Part shown: positions 20,785-30,219 of the stretch, piece by piece
Layout of the letters: every line of letters starts with the position of its first letter
Numbering within the stretch: position 1 is the stretch's first letter
NCBI GenBank assembly: GCA_004346725.1
Contig: SMDE01000005.1
Location: 310,001 to 374,000, forward strand
Direction: 5' to 3'
From: Phytobacter diazotrophicus
GTDB lineage: Bacteria; Pseudomonadota; Gammaproteobacteria; Enterobacterales; Enterobacteriaceae
Length of the DNA stretch: 64,000 bases
Translations under genes and position numbers: made by a program
Notes under the pieces: model-generated
What the model was told of the DNA's origin: nothing
Databases searched by the model: none
The model's input: only the letters and a program-made list of their open reading frames with translations

Positions 20785-20809
20785 GCTCCCTCTTTCATTC
20801 AGAGGGAGC
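20785..20809 (+). terminator. terminator after rnb
   Basis: GCTCCCTCT/AGAGGGAGC stem with a 7-base loop, followed by AAAAATTTCTTT. It lies 17 bases after the rnb stop. Confidence 0.75.
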
Positions 20810-21077
20810 AAAAATTTCTTTGTGAAAGCGATACCACCCTCATTTTTTTTCAAATCCTCACAAAAAGCATTAAAAGCGACCACAATAAAATAACTTTGCA
20901 CTTTTTTGCGGCGTTTTATCCATTTTTCGCATCTGATGTTCTTTTGTACGGAACTCGTTTTATTATAAGATTGTAAATAAAAACAATACCTTCATCCCTG
21001 ATTACCCCTTAATAAAAGGGGGTTAATCCGTCATTAGATGAGTAACCGTTGCGCTTTTTGGTGGGTTGGGAGACAGC
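20810..21077 (+). promoter_or_regulatory. rpfR upstream region
   Basis: An AT-rich spacer between the rnb terminator and rpfR. An imperfect hairpin, GATTACCCCTT pairing with AAAGGGGGTTAATC, spans about 21000-21028, some 50 bases ahead of the start, and could lie in the 5' leader. No promoter can be assigned with confidence. Confidence 0.4.
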
Positions 21078-23069
21078 ATGAGAGACGATCAGGAACAGAA
21101 TCTACTGTTTCGTTACCTGGGTTCCAGCAGCCCATTCTGGCGATTGACCGCTGACAGCAACGCATTACATTTCGCTCCTGATGAAGACTCTGAGTCAAGT
21201 CAGGTGGTGACACTTAATGATGAGCAGGCAACACAGCTACGACAAATGACCGTTATTACTTCCAGCCTGACTATGCATATATCTTTATTTGGCGATAATG
21301 TTCCCGTTCATTTAGTTGGCCGCAAAATCAATAAAACCGAGTGGGCCGGAACCGCGTCGGCGTGGAATGACACGTCATCTGTGGCACGGGATCTGGTTCA
21401 AGGGCTCTCCTTTGCCGAACAGGTTGTTTCCGAAGCCAATTCCGTAATCGTCATCCTCGATCGCCATGGCAATATCCAGCGCTTTAATCGACTTTGTGAA
21501 GAATATACGGGTTTAAAAGAGCAAGAGGTTATAGGGCAAAACGTTTTTAAACTCTTTATGAGCCATAATGAAGCCGAAGCCTCTAAACGCAATATCTCTG
21601 AATTTTTCCGTAACGGCGCTTCTTACGAAGTCGAACGCTGGATTAAAACGCGAAAGGGGCAACGTCTGTTCTTATTTCGCAATAAATTCGTACACAGCGG
21701 CAGCGGAAAAAACGAAATCTTCCTTATTTGTTCCGGCACCGATATTACCGAAGAACGTCGGGCACAAGAGCGTTTACGGGTTTTAGCGAATACCGACACC
21801 ATTACCGGGTTGCCCAATCGTAATGCTATTCATGAGTTAATCAGCAACGCGATTGATAATCGTGGCGACTCGCAAATTGGTATCGTTTACCTGGACCTGG
21901 ATAATTTCAAAAAAGTAAACGATGCCTATGGCCATATGTTCGGCGACCAACTTTTACAGGCCGTGGCCCTGGCGATTTTAAGCTGTCTGGACGAAGGCCA
22001 GACTCTGGCGCGCCTGGGAGGTGATGAGTTTATTGTCCTGGCGACAGATTCGTCGCAAAGCGCGCTGGAGGCAATGGCTTCGCGTATTATCACCCGTCTG
22101 CGCCAGCCATTCCGGATTGGCCTCATCGAGATTTACACCGGTTGTTCGTTGGGGATTTCCCTTGCCCCACAGCATGGTAACGATCGCGAAAGCATTATTC
22201 GCAACGCCGATACCGCGATGTATATCGCAAAAGAAAACGGACGTGGGAAATTCTGTGTTTTCACTCCCGAGATGAATCAGCGGGTTTTCGAGTATTTATG
22301 GCTTGATACTAACCTGCGTAAAGCACTCGATAATGACCAACTGGTGATTCACTATCAGCCCAAAGTCACCTGGCGTGGTGAAGTGCGCAGCCTGGAAGCC
22401 CTGGTGCGCTGGCAGTCGCCGGAACGTGGGTTAATTCCGCCGCAGGATTTTATTGCCTATGCAGAAGAATCAGGGCTGATTGTGCCCCTGGGGCGCTGGG
22501 TTATGCTCGATGTCGTGCGTCAGGTCGCGAAGTGGCGCGATAAGGGCATCAATTTGCGTGTGGCGGTAAACGTCTCAGCACGGCAGTTAGCAGACCAGTC
22601 GATATTCAGCGATTTAAAACAGGCTTTGCATGACCTGAATTTTGAATATTGCCCGATAGACGTTGAACTGACAGAAAGTTGTCTGATTGAAAATGCGGAT
22701 CTTGCGCTGTCGGTGATTCAGCAGTTCAGTGATTTGGGCTCTCAGGTACATCTCGACGACTTTGGCACCGGTTACTCTTCCCTTTCACAACTGGCGCGTT
22801 TTCCTATAGATGCGATAAAACTCGATCAATCCTTCGTTAAGGATATCCATAAGCAGTCTGTTTCGCAGTCGCTGGTGCGGGCGATTGTTGCGGTCGCACA
22901 GGCGCTGAATTTACAGGTGATTGCCGAAGGGGTTGAAAATGCGAAAGAAGACGCCTTCCTTACCAAGAACGGCGTCAACGAACGGCAGGGATTTTTATTT
23001 GCTAAACCCATGCCCGCTGCCGTATTCGAGCGATGGTATAAGCGCTATCAGGCGCGGAAAAAGGGCTAG
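21078..23069 (+). CDS. rpfR: DSF-responsive cyclic-di-GMP phosphodiesterase/cyclase (RpfR; Gmr/PdeR homologue)
   Basis: The protein has 663 residues from ATG 21078 (GGGAG seven bases upstream); the TTG at 21066 is rejected. Domains: an N-terminal RpfF-interaction region (about 1-95), PAS (about 112-225, binds the cis-2-fatty-acid signal), GGDEF with intact GGDEF (314-318), and EAL with intact EAL (440-442) and DDFGTGYSS. In Cronobacter and Burkholderia, RpfR binds DSF through PAS and then lowers cyclic-di-GMP; the E. coli homologue is Gmr/PdeR. Both enzymatic signatures are intact. The partner synthase gene is directly convergent. Confidence 0.95.
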   Translation: MRDDQEQNLLFRYLGSSSPFWRLTADSNALHFAPDEDSESSQVVTLNDEQATQLRQMTVITSSLTMHISLFGDNVPVHLVGRKINKTEWAGTASAWNDTSSVARDLVQGLSFAEQVVSEANSVIVILDRHGNIQRFNRLCEEYTGLKEQEVIGQNVFKLFMSHNEAEASKRNISEFFRNGASYEVERWIKTRKGQRLFLFRNKFVHSGSGKNEIFLICSGTDITEERRAQERLRVLANTDTITGLPNRNAIHELISNAIDNRGDSQIGIVYLDLDNFKKVNDAYGHMFGDQLLQAVALAILSCLDEGQTLARLGGDEFIVLATDSSQSALEAMASRIITRLRQPFRIGLIEIYTGCSLGISLAPQHGNDRESIIRNADTAMYIAKENGRGKFCVFTPEMNQRVFEYLWLDTNLRKALDNDQLVIHYQPKVTWRGEVRSLEALVRWQSPERGLIPPQDFIAYAEESGLIVPLGRWVMLDVVRQVAKWRDKGINLRVAVNVSARQLADQSIFSDLKQALHDLNFEYCPIDVELTESCLIENADLALSVIQQFSDLGSQVHLDDFGTGYSSLSQLARFPIDAIKLDQSFVKDIHKQSVSQSLVRAIVAVAQALNLQVIAEGVENAKEDAFLTKNGVNERQGFLFAKPMPAAVFERWYKRYQARKKG

Positions 23070-23935
23070 CTCGCTTTACTTAAACTGGTGGATGAATGCC
23101 GGTTCTGCAACTGCACCAGACGTTCCATATAAGCCACGTCTTTCGGTTGCAGGCAGAAGGCGGCATCAACCCAGTCTTCGGTAATGTCCATGAGCTCACT
23201 GCGAGGAAGCTGCATTACGCGTTGACGCGCGCGCAACATCGCGCGGATACCATTGAGCCGGGGTTGCAGCGTATCAATAAACGTACGTACAGCCAGATAG
23301 CTTTGTCCGGGCTCAAAAAGCTCATCCACCAGACCCTGTTGCGCATACCACTCCGCAGTATGAGACTCGCCTTTGTAGATCAATTCCTCCGCCAGTTTCA
23401 TCCCTGAGCGACGGGCCACCAGCGAATAACCTCCCATGCCCGGGAACAAGTTAAAGGCAATTTCCGGAAATCCGAGGCGAGCATCGCGTTGCGCCAGGAC
23501 AAAATGGTGCGCCAGCGCCGCTTCAAAGCCGCCGCCTAATGCACTGCCTTCGACCATGGCCAGCGAAATCGCGCCAGTATCGAACCCGCGAGACGCCGCA
23601 TGTACGCAATCGACGCAAGCACGGGCATAGGCACGCAGTGCTTCCCGGCGGCCATTTTGAATGCAGTCAACAAAGAAGTTCAGATCGCCCCCCACGTTGT
23701 ACATGCCGGGTACCAGCGAGCCCGTTACCCAAAAATCGACGGCAAATCCCGCTTGCCGGACAAGCCAGGAGATGTTCATGATCTCTTCGATTAATACATG
23801 GTTAAAACAGGGCCGAGGCTGAGCGCGCAACATCATCCATACAGTGCGGCGTTCTTCTTCGTAGTAGCCCGAAAGTTGCGTAAAACGTTCATTATCCGTA
23901 AAAAGTTTACACGTAGCCTGGTTGATAACTGTCAT
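23066..23935 (-). CDS. rpfF: DSF-family signal synthase (crotonase fold)
   Basis: This 289-residue protein is of the enoyl-CoA hydratase/isomerase superfamily. The RpfF-specific features are visible: [11 protein letters not shown], the oxyanion region [18 protein letters not shown], and [18 protein letters not shown]. The paired glutamates E138 and E158 are 20 residues apart, as are E141 and E161 of Xanthomonas RpfF. RpfF makes cis-2-unsaturated fatty acids from acyl-ACP by combined dehydratase and thioesterase activity. GGAGGAG precedes the ATG. It ends in a CTAG that also carries the rpfR stop. E. coli lacks this gene between gmr and yciZ. Confidence 0.92.
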   Translation of the reverse strand: MTVINQATCKLFTDNERFTQLSGYYEEERRTVWMMLRAQPRPCFNHVLIEEIMNISWLVRQAGFAVDFWVTGSLVPGMYNVGGDLNFFVDCIQNGRREALRAYARACVDCVHAASRGFDTGAISLAMVEGSALGGGFEAALAHHFVLAQRDARLGFPEIAFNLFPGMGGYSLVARRSGMKLAEELIYKGESHTAEWYAQQGLVDELFEPGQSYLAVRTFIDTLQPRLNGIRAMLRARQRVMQLPRSELMDITEDWVDAAFCLQPKDVAYMERLVQLQNRHSSTSLSKAS

Positions 23936-24129
23936 AGACTTACTCCTCCGGAAATAAAAGCGCAGTGTGCGCAGAGCAAGACTAATCCAGCAGCAACCTT
24001 AGCTGTATGTAACTTAATGAATATATAATTGGTACTTATAATATTTTGAGATTTCGCTTTTCCCCTTCTCTTTTTACACTGTTTTCTGCATCATTCATTT
24101 TGTTAATTTTCAAACATAAAGGTGAAGAC

Positions 24130-24312
24130 ATGGCCGACATTGATGTAAAGCAACTGACCGGACGGCTCGATACCGTGCTGGACATTCTGGTTGCGGGCGA
24201 TTACCAATCCGCCATTCGTAACCTGGAAATTCTGAAGGCTGAATTACAGCACCTTGATAACGCGGATAAATCCGCACCTGCAGGCACCCCTAAAACACCC
24301 TGGGAAGTCTGA
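24130..24312 (+). CDS. yciZ: small protein YciZ
   Basis: A 60-residue acidic protein beginning MADIDVKQLTGRLDTVLD and ending KTPWEV, starting at ATG 24130 after AAAGGTGAAG. It corresponds to YciZ, found between gmr and yciT in E. coli. The length suits a small helical hairpin (DYQSAIRNLEILKAELQ). No function is known. The longer frame from 24046 has no support. Confidence 0.85.
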   Translation: MADIDVKQLTGRLDTVLDILVAGDYQSAIRNLEILKAELQHLDNADKSAPAGTPKTPWEV

Positions 24313-24401
24313 CTGATACCCTCTCGCGTTAGCGGACCACAGGAAGGTGGCGCCGTTATAGCTTTTTATTAATAGACGTAACGACTCTGAAAGTAGTGGA
24401 C

Positions 24402-25160
24402 ATGAATTCCCGACAACAATTAATACTGCAGACGGTAATCGATAAAGGGCGAATGAGCGTTTCGGATCTGTCAAAAATGACAGGGGTTTCCGAAGTGACC
24501 ATCCGACAGGACCTCAATACCCTTGAAAAACAGAGTTACCTGCGTCGTACGCACGGTTTTGCCGTTCCGCTGGATAGCGACGACGTCGAAACGCGCATGA
24601 TGAATAACTACACCGTAAAACGTGAGCTTGCTGACTACGCCGCATCGCTGGTAAGTGACGGCGAAACGGTATTTATCGAAAACGGTAGCTGCAACGCGCT
24701 GCTGGCCCGTCGTCTTGGTGAGCAACGTGGCATCACTATCATTACCGTTAGCAGCTATATCGCACATCTCCTTAAAGATGCCCTGTGTGACGTTATTCTG
24801 CTGGGCGGTATCTATCAGAAGAAGAGTGAAAGCGTCGTCGGCCCCCTTACCCGGCAATACGTTCAGCAAGTGCATTTCAGCAAGGCATTTATTGGCATTG
24901 ATGGCTGGTTGCCTGATACCGGTTTTACCGGCAGAGATATGATGCGCTCTGACGTGGTTAACGCGGTGCTGGAAAAAGGCAACGAAGCCATTGTCCTGAC
25001 CGACAGCTCAAAATTTGGCGCGGTGCATCCATACACGTTGGGCGTGGGCAACTGCTTTAATCGTGTAATCACCGATGCGGGTATCCCCGCAGATGCTCAG
25101 CGCCAGTTGCAGGAATCTGGTCTTCTGGTCGATATCGTCAACACAGCCGCTTCGCTTTAA
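24402..25160 (+). CDS. yciT: DeoR-family transcriptional regulator YciT
   Basis: The protein has 252 residues (E. coli 249), starting MNSRQQ at ATG 24402 rather than the GTG two codons earlier. An N-terminal winged helix ([20 protein letters not shown]) precedes a C-terminal DeoR sugar-phosphate-sensor domain ([21 protein letters not shown]). In E. coli YciT is implicated in osmolarity-related control. It lies upstream of osmB. Confidence 0.94.
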   Translation: MNSRQQLILQTVIDKGRMSVSDLSKMTGVSEVTIRQDLNTLEKQSYLRRTHGFAVPLDSDDVETRMMNNYTVKRELADYAASLVSDGETVFIENGSCNALLARRLGEQRGITIITVSSYIAHLLKDALCDVILLGGIYQKKSESVVGPLTRQYVQQVHFSKAFIGIDGWLPDTGFTGRDMMRSDVVNAVLEKGNEAIVLTDSSKFGAVHPYTLGVGNCFNRVITDAGIPADAQRQLQESGLLVDIVNTAASL

Positions 25161-25167
25161 TAGAAAC

Positions 25168-25185
25168 AGCCCGCTCAGTCGGGCT
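25168..25185 (+). terminator. short hairpin after yciT
   Basis: AGCCCG/CGGGCT stem with a 6-base loop, seven bases past the yciT stop, followed by ATCTCCTTC. A weak candidate. Confidence 0.5.
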
Positions 25186-25415
25186 ATCTCCTTCATATCT
25201 GAGACTATTCTGACCCGCCAATTAAGACTATTTACCCTGCCGGTAAAAATGTTCAGACGTAAAATTATATTCAGCGATATAACAGGACGTAACTATCACA
25301 CGCGTGAATTTAGTAACACCTGCGCCATAAGGTTTTACGGAAAGTCTTTAGTACAGGCTAAAGGCACTATACTTAAAGAGAACACTTTCCGTGAATCAAC
25401 TATTCAGGAGAAAGT

Positions 25416-25637
25416 ATGATGATGTTAACAAGCAAAAAAATGGCAGCCGCTCTGCTGGCTGTAACCCTGGCAATGTCTCTGAGTGCATGCGGTCACTGGT
25501 CAAAACGCGATCGTAATACCGCAATCGGTGCCGGCGCGGGTGCTTTAGGTGGTGCTGTCTTAACCGATGGTAGCACGCTGGGTACACTGGGTGGCGCGGC
25601 GGTTGGTGGTATTATCGGTCACCAGGTTGGTAAATAA
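25416..25637 (+). CDS. osmB: osmotically inducible lipoprotein B
   Basis: A 73-residue lipoprotein. The lipobox LSAC follows a short signal peptide, and the mature part is a glycine-rich glycine-zipper repeat (AIGAGAGALGGAVLTDG). Three ATGs run in tandem at 25416; GGAG lies five bases before the first. Starting at the second gives 72 residues, as in E. coli. It is an outer-membrane lipoprotein induced by high osmolarity and stationary phase in E. coli. Confidence 0.95.
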   Translation: MMMLTSKKMAAALLAVTLAMSLSACGHWSKRDRNTAIGAGAGALGGAVLTDGSTLGTLGGAAVGGIIGHQVGK

Positions 25638-25705
25638 TTCGCTTCATCACGGCACTTAAAACAGAATAAAGATACTTTCTTTCAGGTCTGAATAAGCAGT
25701 ATTAA

Positions 25706-25733
25706 AAAGGCCGCGATGAAAATCGCGGCCTTT
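25706..25733. terminator. bidirectional terminator osmB/yciH
   Basis: A 12-bp stem AAAGGCCGCGAT/ATCGCGGCCTTT with a GAAA tetraloop and T-rich stretches on both strands, between convergent osmB and yciH. Confidence 0.9.
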
Positions 25734-25749
25734 CTCTTAGGCAGAAATC

Positions 25750-26076
25750 TTACCCGCCTGCCAGTTTAACCTTCATCCCTTTCGCTTCCAGTAACGATTT
25801 AAGCAAATCACGTTTATCGCCCTGAATTTCAATAACGCCATCTTTTACTGAGCCGCCGCAGCCACATTTCTTTTTGAGCTCAGCGGCTAAGGTTGCAAGC
25901 GCGGCGTCATCACCTTCAACACCGGTGATCAGGCATACCCCCTTCCCTTTACGGCCACTGGTCTGACGCTGTATACGCACAACGCCATCGCCTTTCGGGC
26001 GCTCAACGGGCGCTTTTTCTTCATTAATTCGCCCGGTTTCGGTGGAATAGACCAGACGACTATTGTTATCGCTCAT
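25750..26076 (-). CDS. yciH: SUI1/eIF1-family translation factor-like protein
   Basis: The protein has 108 residues, the same as E. coli YciH. A SUI1 domain (KGVCLITGVEGDDAALATLA) carries the CGCGGSVKDGVIEIQG core. It is proposed to influence start-codon fidelity, but is dispensable. Its ATG overlaps the pyrF stop (TAATG), so it is translated with pyrF. Confidence 0.96.
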   Translation of the reverse strand: MSDNNSRLVYSTETGRINEEKAPVERPKGDGVVRIQRQTSGRKGKGVCLITGVEGDDAALATLAAELKKKCGCGGSVKDGVIEIQGDKRDLLKSLLEAKGMKVKLAGG

Positions 26077-26813
26077 TACGCCTCCAGGCCAAGAGATGCG
26101 TTAATATCGCGCAGGGTCTGAGCAGGATCAGCAGACTGCGTGACCGGGCGACCAATCACCATATAATCTACACCGGCTGCCAGCGCCTGCTCCGGGGTCA
26201 TAATGCGACGCTGATCGCCCACCTCACTGCCCTGCGGACGAATACCCGGCGTCACCAGTTTGAATTGTTGACCAAAAGCCGCTTTAAAGCGCACCGCTTC
26301 TTGCGCTGAGCAGACGACACCGTCCAGACCGCATTGCTGCGTCAGGCCCGCCAGACGTTCTGCGTATTCAGCAGGGGTAGCGGTAATACCTAATCCTTGC
26401 AGATCGCTGGCTTCCATACTGGTGAGTACCGTTACTGCAATAAGAAGTGGCGCATCGTTACCGAAAGGGAGAAGCGCCTCTTTGGCGGCGGTCATCATTC
26501 GTGCACCGCCAGAAGCATGTACGTTCACCATCCACACACCTAAATCTGCCGCTGCTTTTACCGCGTGCGCTGCCGTGTTTGGAATGTCATGAAATTTTAA
26601 GTCCAGAAACACGTCAAAACCGCGTTGTTGCAGGTCGCGAACCAGTTGCGGGCCAAACAGCGTGAACATCTCTTTGCCGACTTTCAGCCTGCAGTCACGG
26701 GGATCGATGCGGTCAACAAAGGCCAGAGCCTTATCACGGTTATCGTAGTCAAGCGCGACCACGACCGGAGAAGACGTTAACGCGCGGGAAATAGATGAAG
26801 CAGTGGACGTCAT
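26076..26813 (-). CDS. pyrF: orotidine-5'-phosphate decarboxylase
   Basis: This 245-residue protein is a single TIM barrel. The catalytic charge network is visible as [10 protein letters not shown], with VVALDYDN at the first strand and TPGIRPQG at the phosphate loop. It makes UMP from OMP, the last step of pyrimidine synthesis. It lies downstream of lapAB as in E. coli, with about 190 bases between. Confidence 0.98.
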   Translation of the reverse strand: MTSTASSISRALTSSPVVVALDYDNRDKALAFVDRIDPRDCRLKVGKEMFTLFGPQLVRDLQQRGFDVFLDLKFHDIPNTAAHAVKAAADLGVWMVNVHASGGARMMTAAKEALLPFGNDAPLLIAVTVLTSMEASDLQGLGITATPAEYAERLAGLTQQCGLDGVVCSAQEAVRFKAAFGQQFKLVTPGIRPQGSEVGDQRRIMTPEQALAAGVDYMVIGRPVTQSADPAQTLRDINASLGLEA

Positions 26814-27000
26814 GATGAGACCTTCTTTGATGAGGGCACCCGCTCAGGCGCGAATAATAAACGGCGAGCATTCTACCTGTGCTAAAGCGGAATTGACAGG
26901 CTCCATTCACCCACTGCCAGGCGATGAGACTGCGGTGCTAAATCTGACGGGTGAAAAAAACCATTAGTATGTTGTAACTAAAGCGCGCTTTTTTTTAATA

Positions 27001-28170
27001 CTACTGCCCGTCGAGACCGCGAATAGGCTTAACGGTCGACCAGGCACGGCAGGACGGGCAATGCCAGTACATCGTAAAGGCGGTAAAACCACATTTATGG
27101 CAGCGATAGCGCGGTTTGCTGCGAATTTGTTCGCCTACCATGTCGCGCAGTACCATCAGACTCTCTTTTGCGCGCCCTTCTTCCGCTTCGTTCAGATGGT
27201 AATCCATCAATTTATGGAAAACACGCATCGTTGGGTGGCGCTGCAATTGACGCGTGACGTACATCTGCGCAGGATCCTGCCCTTCGCGGTTTTCCATAAT
27301 TTCCGCCAGCATCAATTCCGCTGTTGCGCCGGTGTTCTCTTCGACACAGCGCTGGAGGAACGCGGCCCACTCGTCCTGTTTGCCCAGATGCTGATAACAC
27401 ACCTGCAGCATTTCCAGCGTTTCGCTGACCAGTTCTTTATCCTGGTCGATGACACGCAGAAGGCTCTCTACCGCTTTGGCGTATTCCCCTTTTGCCATAA
27501 ACACGCGTCCCATCATGATCGACACGCGTGGGCTATCGCGGTCGGCGGCCGCTCCTTTTTTCAGCAAGGCCATCGCCTTATCCATATCGTCATTCCCCAT
27601 TTGCTGTAACGCCAGTTCACAGTAAAAATGGGCAATTTCGCCTCGCTGCTTATCTTTACCAAGCTTAACCAGCCGCTCCGCAACATCAATGGCTTTCTGC
27701 CAGTCGCTGGTCGCCTGATAAATTTGCAAGAGCTGCTGGAGCGCGCTGATACGAAAATCTGTCTCATCAACAAGTTGATTGAACATATCCTCCGCACGGT
27801 CATACATCCCTGCGGCCATGTAGTCACGGCCCAGTTGCTGAACGGCAAGCAATCGCTGGTCATAAGAGAGCGACGCGCTTTCCATCAGGGTCTGGTGAAT
27901 GCGGATAGCGCGATCGACTTCGCCGCGCGAGCGGAACAGGTTTCCGAGGGTAAGATGGGCTTCGACAGTGCCGGTATCCTCTTTGAGCATGTCGAGGAAC
28001 AGGTCCACCGCCTTATCTTGTTGGTTGCTCAGAAGCAGGTTCATACCGGCTACGTAATCACGCGATAGCCGGTTTGCTTCGTCCTGCTTAGTTTGTTGAG
28101 CATTTCTGCGCCCCATGTACCAGCCGTATGCAGCCGCAACAGGTAACAGCAGAAACAACAACTCCAACAT
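27001..28170 (-). CDS. lapB: lipopolysaccharide assembly protein B (YciM)
   Basis: The protein has 389 residues. An N-terminal membrane anchor (about 1-17) precedes a series of TPR repeats (about 35-330) and a C-terminal rubredoxin-like zinc site, CHKCGFTAFTMYWHCPSC. It recruits LpxC to FtsH for degradation and so sets the rate of lipid A synthesis; it is essential in E. coli. It forms a pair with lapA, six bases apart. Confidence 0.98.
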   Translation of the reverse strand: MLELLFLLLPVAAAYGWYMGRRNAQQTKQDEANRLSRDYVAGMNLLLSNQQDKAVDLFLDMLKEDTGTVEAHLTLGNLFRSRGEVDRAIRIHQTLMESASLSYDQRLLAVQQLGRDYMAAGMYDRAEDMFNQLVDETDFRISALQQLLQIYQATSDWQKAIDVAERLVKLGKDKQRGEIAHFYCELALQQMGNDDMDKAMALLKKGAAADRDSPRVSIMMGRVFMAKGEYAKAVESLLRVIDQDKELVSETLEMLQVCYQHLGKQDEWAAFLQRCVEENTGATAELMLAEIMENREGQDPAQMYVTRQLQRHPTMRVFHKLMDYHLNEAEEGRAKESLMVLRDMVGEQIRSKPRYRCHKCGFTAFTMYWHCPSCRAWSTVKPIRGLDGQ

Positions 28171-28176
28171 ATACGA

Positions 28177-28485
28177 TTATTCCTTTACTATCGGCGTACC
28201 GGGATTCACAGCAGCCGTGGTAGCAGGCGCGAGTTGATGCTCAAGTCGTTTAATTTTCCGCTCCGCACGCGCCAGAGAAACACGTACGCGCAGCCAGAAC
28301 AGACCACAAATCAGCCAACCAATGACAAAACCAGCAGCAAAAAGAACGGCCAGTAATGTCGAGATGCGATATTCGCCCTGGGCGAGCAGATAATTGAAGG
28401 TCACCTGCTGATCGTTTTGTGCACCAAGCGTGACCGAAACGACAAAAATCGCCAGCACCAATAAGAAAATGAGTAAATATTTCAC
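28177..28485 (-). CDS. lapA: lipopolysaccharide assembly protein A (YciS)
   Basis: A 102-residue protein starting at a GTG (28485), giving MKYLLIFLLVLAIFVVSVTL as in E. coli LapA. Two membrane helices (about 1-20 and 42-65) are followed by a cytoplasmic coiled-coil tail (LARAERKIKRLEHQL). It works with LapB in regulating LpxC turnover. The longer frame would add 18 residues without a ribosome-binding site. Confidence 0.95.
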   Translation of the reverse strand: MKYLLIFLLVLAIFVVSVTLGAQNDQQVTFNYLLAQGEYRISTLLAVLFAAGFVIGWLICGLFWLRVRVSLARAERKIKRLEHQLAPATTAAVNPGTPIVKE

Positions 28486-28626
28486 ATTACTTCCCGTTAT
28501 GTGGTTATGAGCGAATAAGTTATGTTCAACTGACTGCATCCAGCCTTATAAACTACCATTTTAGCGTCTGGCGGGAAACGGAAATGCGTGACACCTCATA
28601 CTGATTTAGGGTCTAAATGCAGAATT

Positions 28627-29391
28627 TCAACTTTCCTGCTCCCTTTCGGCGATTTCCTGCTTCTCTTCGACGGGTGGCGTCAACGGTCCACACAGGCGTT
28701 GCGCAAGCCAGGTGGCGATTGTCACCAGCATCCAGGAGATGAGTGTCGCGACAACCAGATCGCGAGGCCAGTGCATGCCCAGCAGTAATCGGCTTCCCAT
28801 GACACTTGTAGCCCACAGCAGTAACACGACAAGGGTCCAGGTACGACGACGAGGCCAAAGCAAACCGACACCAAGGAGCGCCCAACTTGCAGCAAACATG
28901 GTATGGCCTGAGGGGAATGCAAACCCCGTTTCGTTTTGCCAGTGTTTGCGTAAAAACTCAGGAATAGCCGCCTGGTTGATCAACTGTGTTTCCACGAGTT
29001 GGCTTCGCGCTTTACGTTTCAGGCTGTAAAACTCATCGGATTGAATATTATGTGTTTTTTCAAGCCAGACCACAAATGGCCTGGGTTCCTGTACCCGCTC
29101 TTTCACCCACGATTTCACCCCCTGGCCCGCAAGGATCGCACAGCCCAGGATAGCAAACAGCATGAGTGCCGCTTTTAATCGAAAACGCAGGCACCACAAA
29201 AACCAGCCGCAGAGAATTACATGGGTGATAATGCCCCAGGGTTGGGTCACGGTCTCCGTCATCCAGTACATTGCGCGCAGCCATCCGCTGCTTTCCCCAG
29301 GCTGCCAGCGCCAGCCTGATATCCATACAACAACCGGCATAATTAACAGTATTCCCGCACCGACTGTCGTGCGCTTTGCAATAGAAAACAT
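28627..29391 (-). CDS. pgpB: phosphatidylglycerophosphatase B / undecaprenyl-PP phosphatase
   Basis: The protein has 254 residues from ATG 29391, the same as E. coli PgpB. It is a multispanning PAP2 phosphatase with all three motifs: KERVQEPRP, FPSGH and SRLLLGMHWPRD. It dephosphorylates phosphatidylglycerol phosphate, diacylglycerol pyrophosphate and undecaprenyl pyrophosphate at the inner membrane. The gene is divergent from ribA. Confidence 0.96.
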   Translation of the reverse strand: MFSIAKRTTVGAGILLIMPVVVWISGWRWQPGESSGWLRAMYWMTETVTQPWGIITHVILCGWFLWCLRFRLKAALMLFAILGCAILAGQGVKSWVKERVQEPRPFVVWLEKTHNIQSDEFYSLKRKARSQLVETQLINQAAIPEFLRKHWQNETGFAFPSGHTMFAASWALLGVGLLWPRRRTWTLVVLLLWATSVMGSRLLLGMHWPRDLVVATLISWMLVTIATWLAQRLCGPLTPPVEEKQEIAEREQES

Positions 29392-29578
29392 CTCTTCTCC
29401 TTTGATCTGTAACTTCACAATCATAACTGATAAATAACATTTTCGGGAAAAGTGCCAGATTTGTGCGTTTTAACAGCAATGCGTCAGGAGGTGGTTAGTG
29501 ATGTAAAGCGCATTGTGGCAAAATGACGTTATACAAAAGGCCAATCGTCTGACGGCCAGCATAAATCTGGAGAATCAC

Positions 29579-30169
29579 ATGCAGCTTAAACGCGTGGCAG
29601 AAGCCAAACTGCCAACCCCATGGGGCGATTTCCTGATGGTGGGTTTTGAAGAACTGGCAACCGGGCAGGATCATGTTGCACTTGTCTTTGGGGATATTTC
29701 CGGGCAGTTACCTGTTCTGGCACGAGTCCATTCGGAATGCCTGACGGGCGACGCGCTGTTCAGCTTGCGCTGCGATTGCGGTTTCCAGCTCGAAGCGGCA
29801 TTAACGCACATTGCCGAGGAAGGCCGGGGCGTGTTGCTGTACCACCGCCAGGAAGGTCGTAATATTGGCCTGCTCAACAAGATTCGCGCCTATGCGCTGC
29901 AGGATCAGGGTTACGACACCGTGGAAGCAAACCATCAGTTAGGATTTGCCGCCGACGAACGCGACTTCACCCTGTGCGCCGATATGTTCAAACTGCTGGG
30001 TGTGGATGAAGTACGTCTGTTGACCAATAACCCACTCAAAGTCGAGATCCTCACCGAGGCCGGAATCAATATCGTTGAACGCGTGCCGCTGATTGTCGGG
30101 CGTAACCCGAAAAATGCGCACTATCTCGATACCAAAGCCGCGAAGATGGGTCATCTGCTGAGCGAATAA
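29579..30169 (+). CDS. ribA: GTP cyclohydrolase II
   Basis: The protein has 196 residues from ATG 29579 (CTGGAGAATCAC upstream), the same as E. coli RibA. Zinc ligands C54, C65 and C67 are in [17 protein letters not shown]. The catalytic region is [11 protein letters not shown]. It opens GTP to start riboflavin synthesis. The further upstream open frame is not supported. Confidence 0.97.
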   Translation: MQLKRVAEAKLPTPWGDFLMVGFEELATGQDHVALVFGDISGQLPVLARVHSECLTGDALFSLRCDCGFQLEAALTHIAEEGRGVLLYHRQEGRNIGLLNKIRAYALQDQGYDTVEANHQLGFAADERDFTLCADMFKLLGVDEVRLLTNNPLKVEILTEAGINIVERVPLIVGRNPKNAHYLDTKAAKMGHLLSE

Positions 30170-30176
30170 CACTGAA

Positions 30177-30211
30177 TATGCCGGGTAACTGTCACGCAGC
30201 CACCCGGCATA
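30177..30211. terminator. hairpin between ribA and acnA
   Basis: TATGCCGGGT/ACCCGGCATA, a perfect 10-bp stem with a 15-base loop, between convergent genes. No strong T-tract. Confidence 0.6.
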
Positions 30212-30219
30212 GCGGACGT

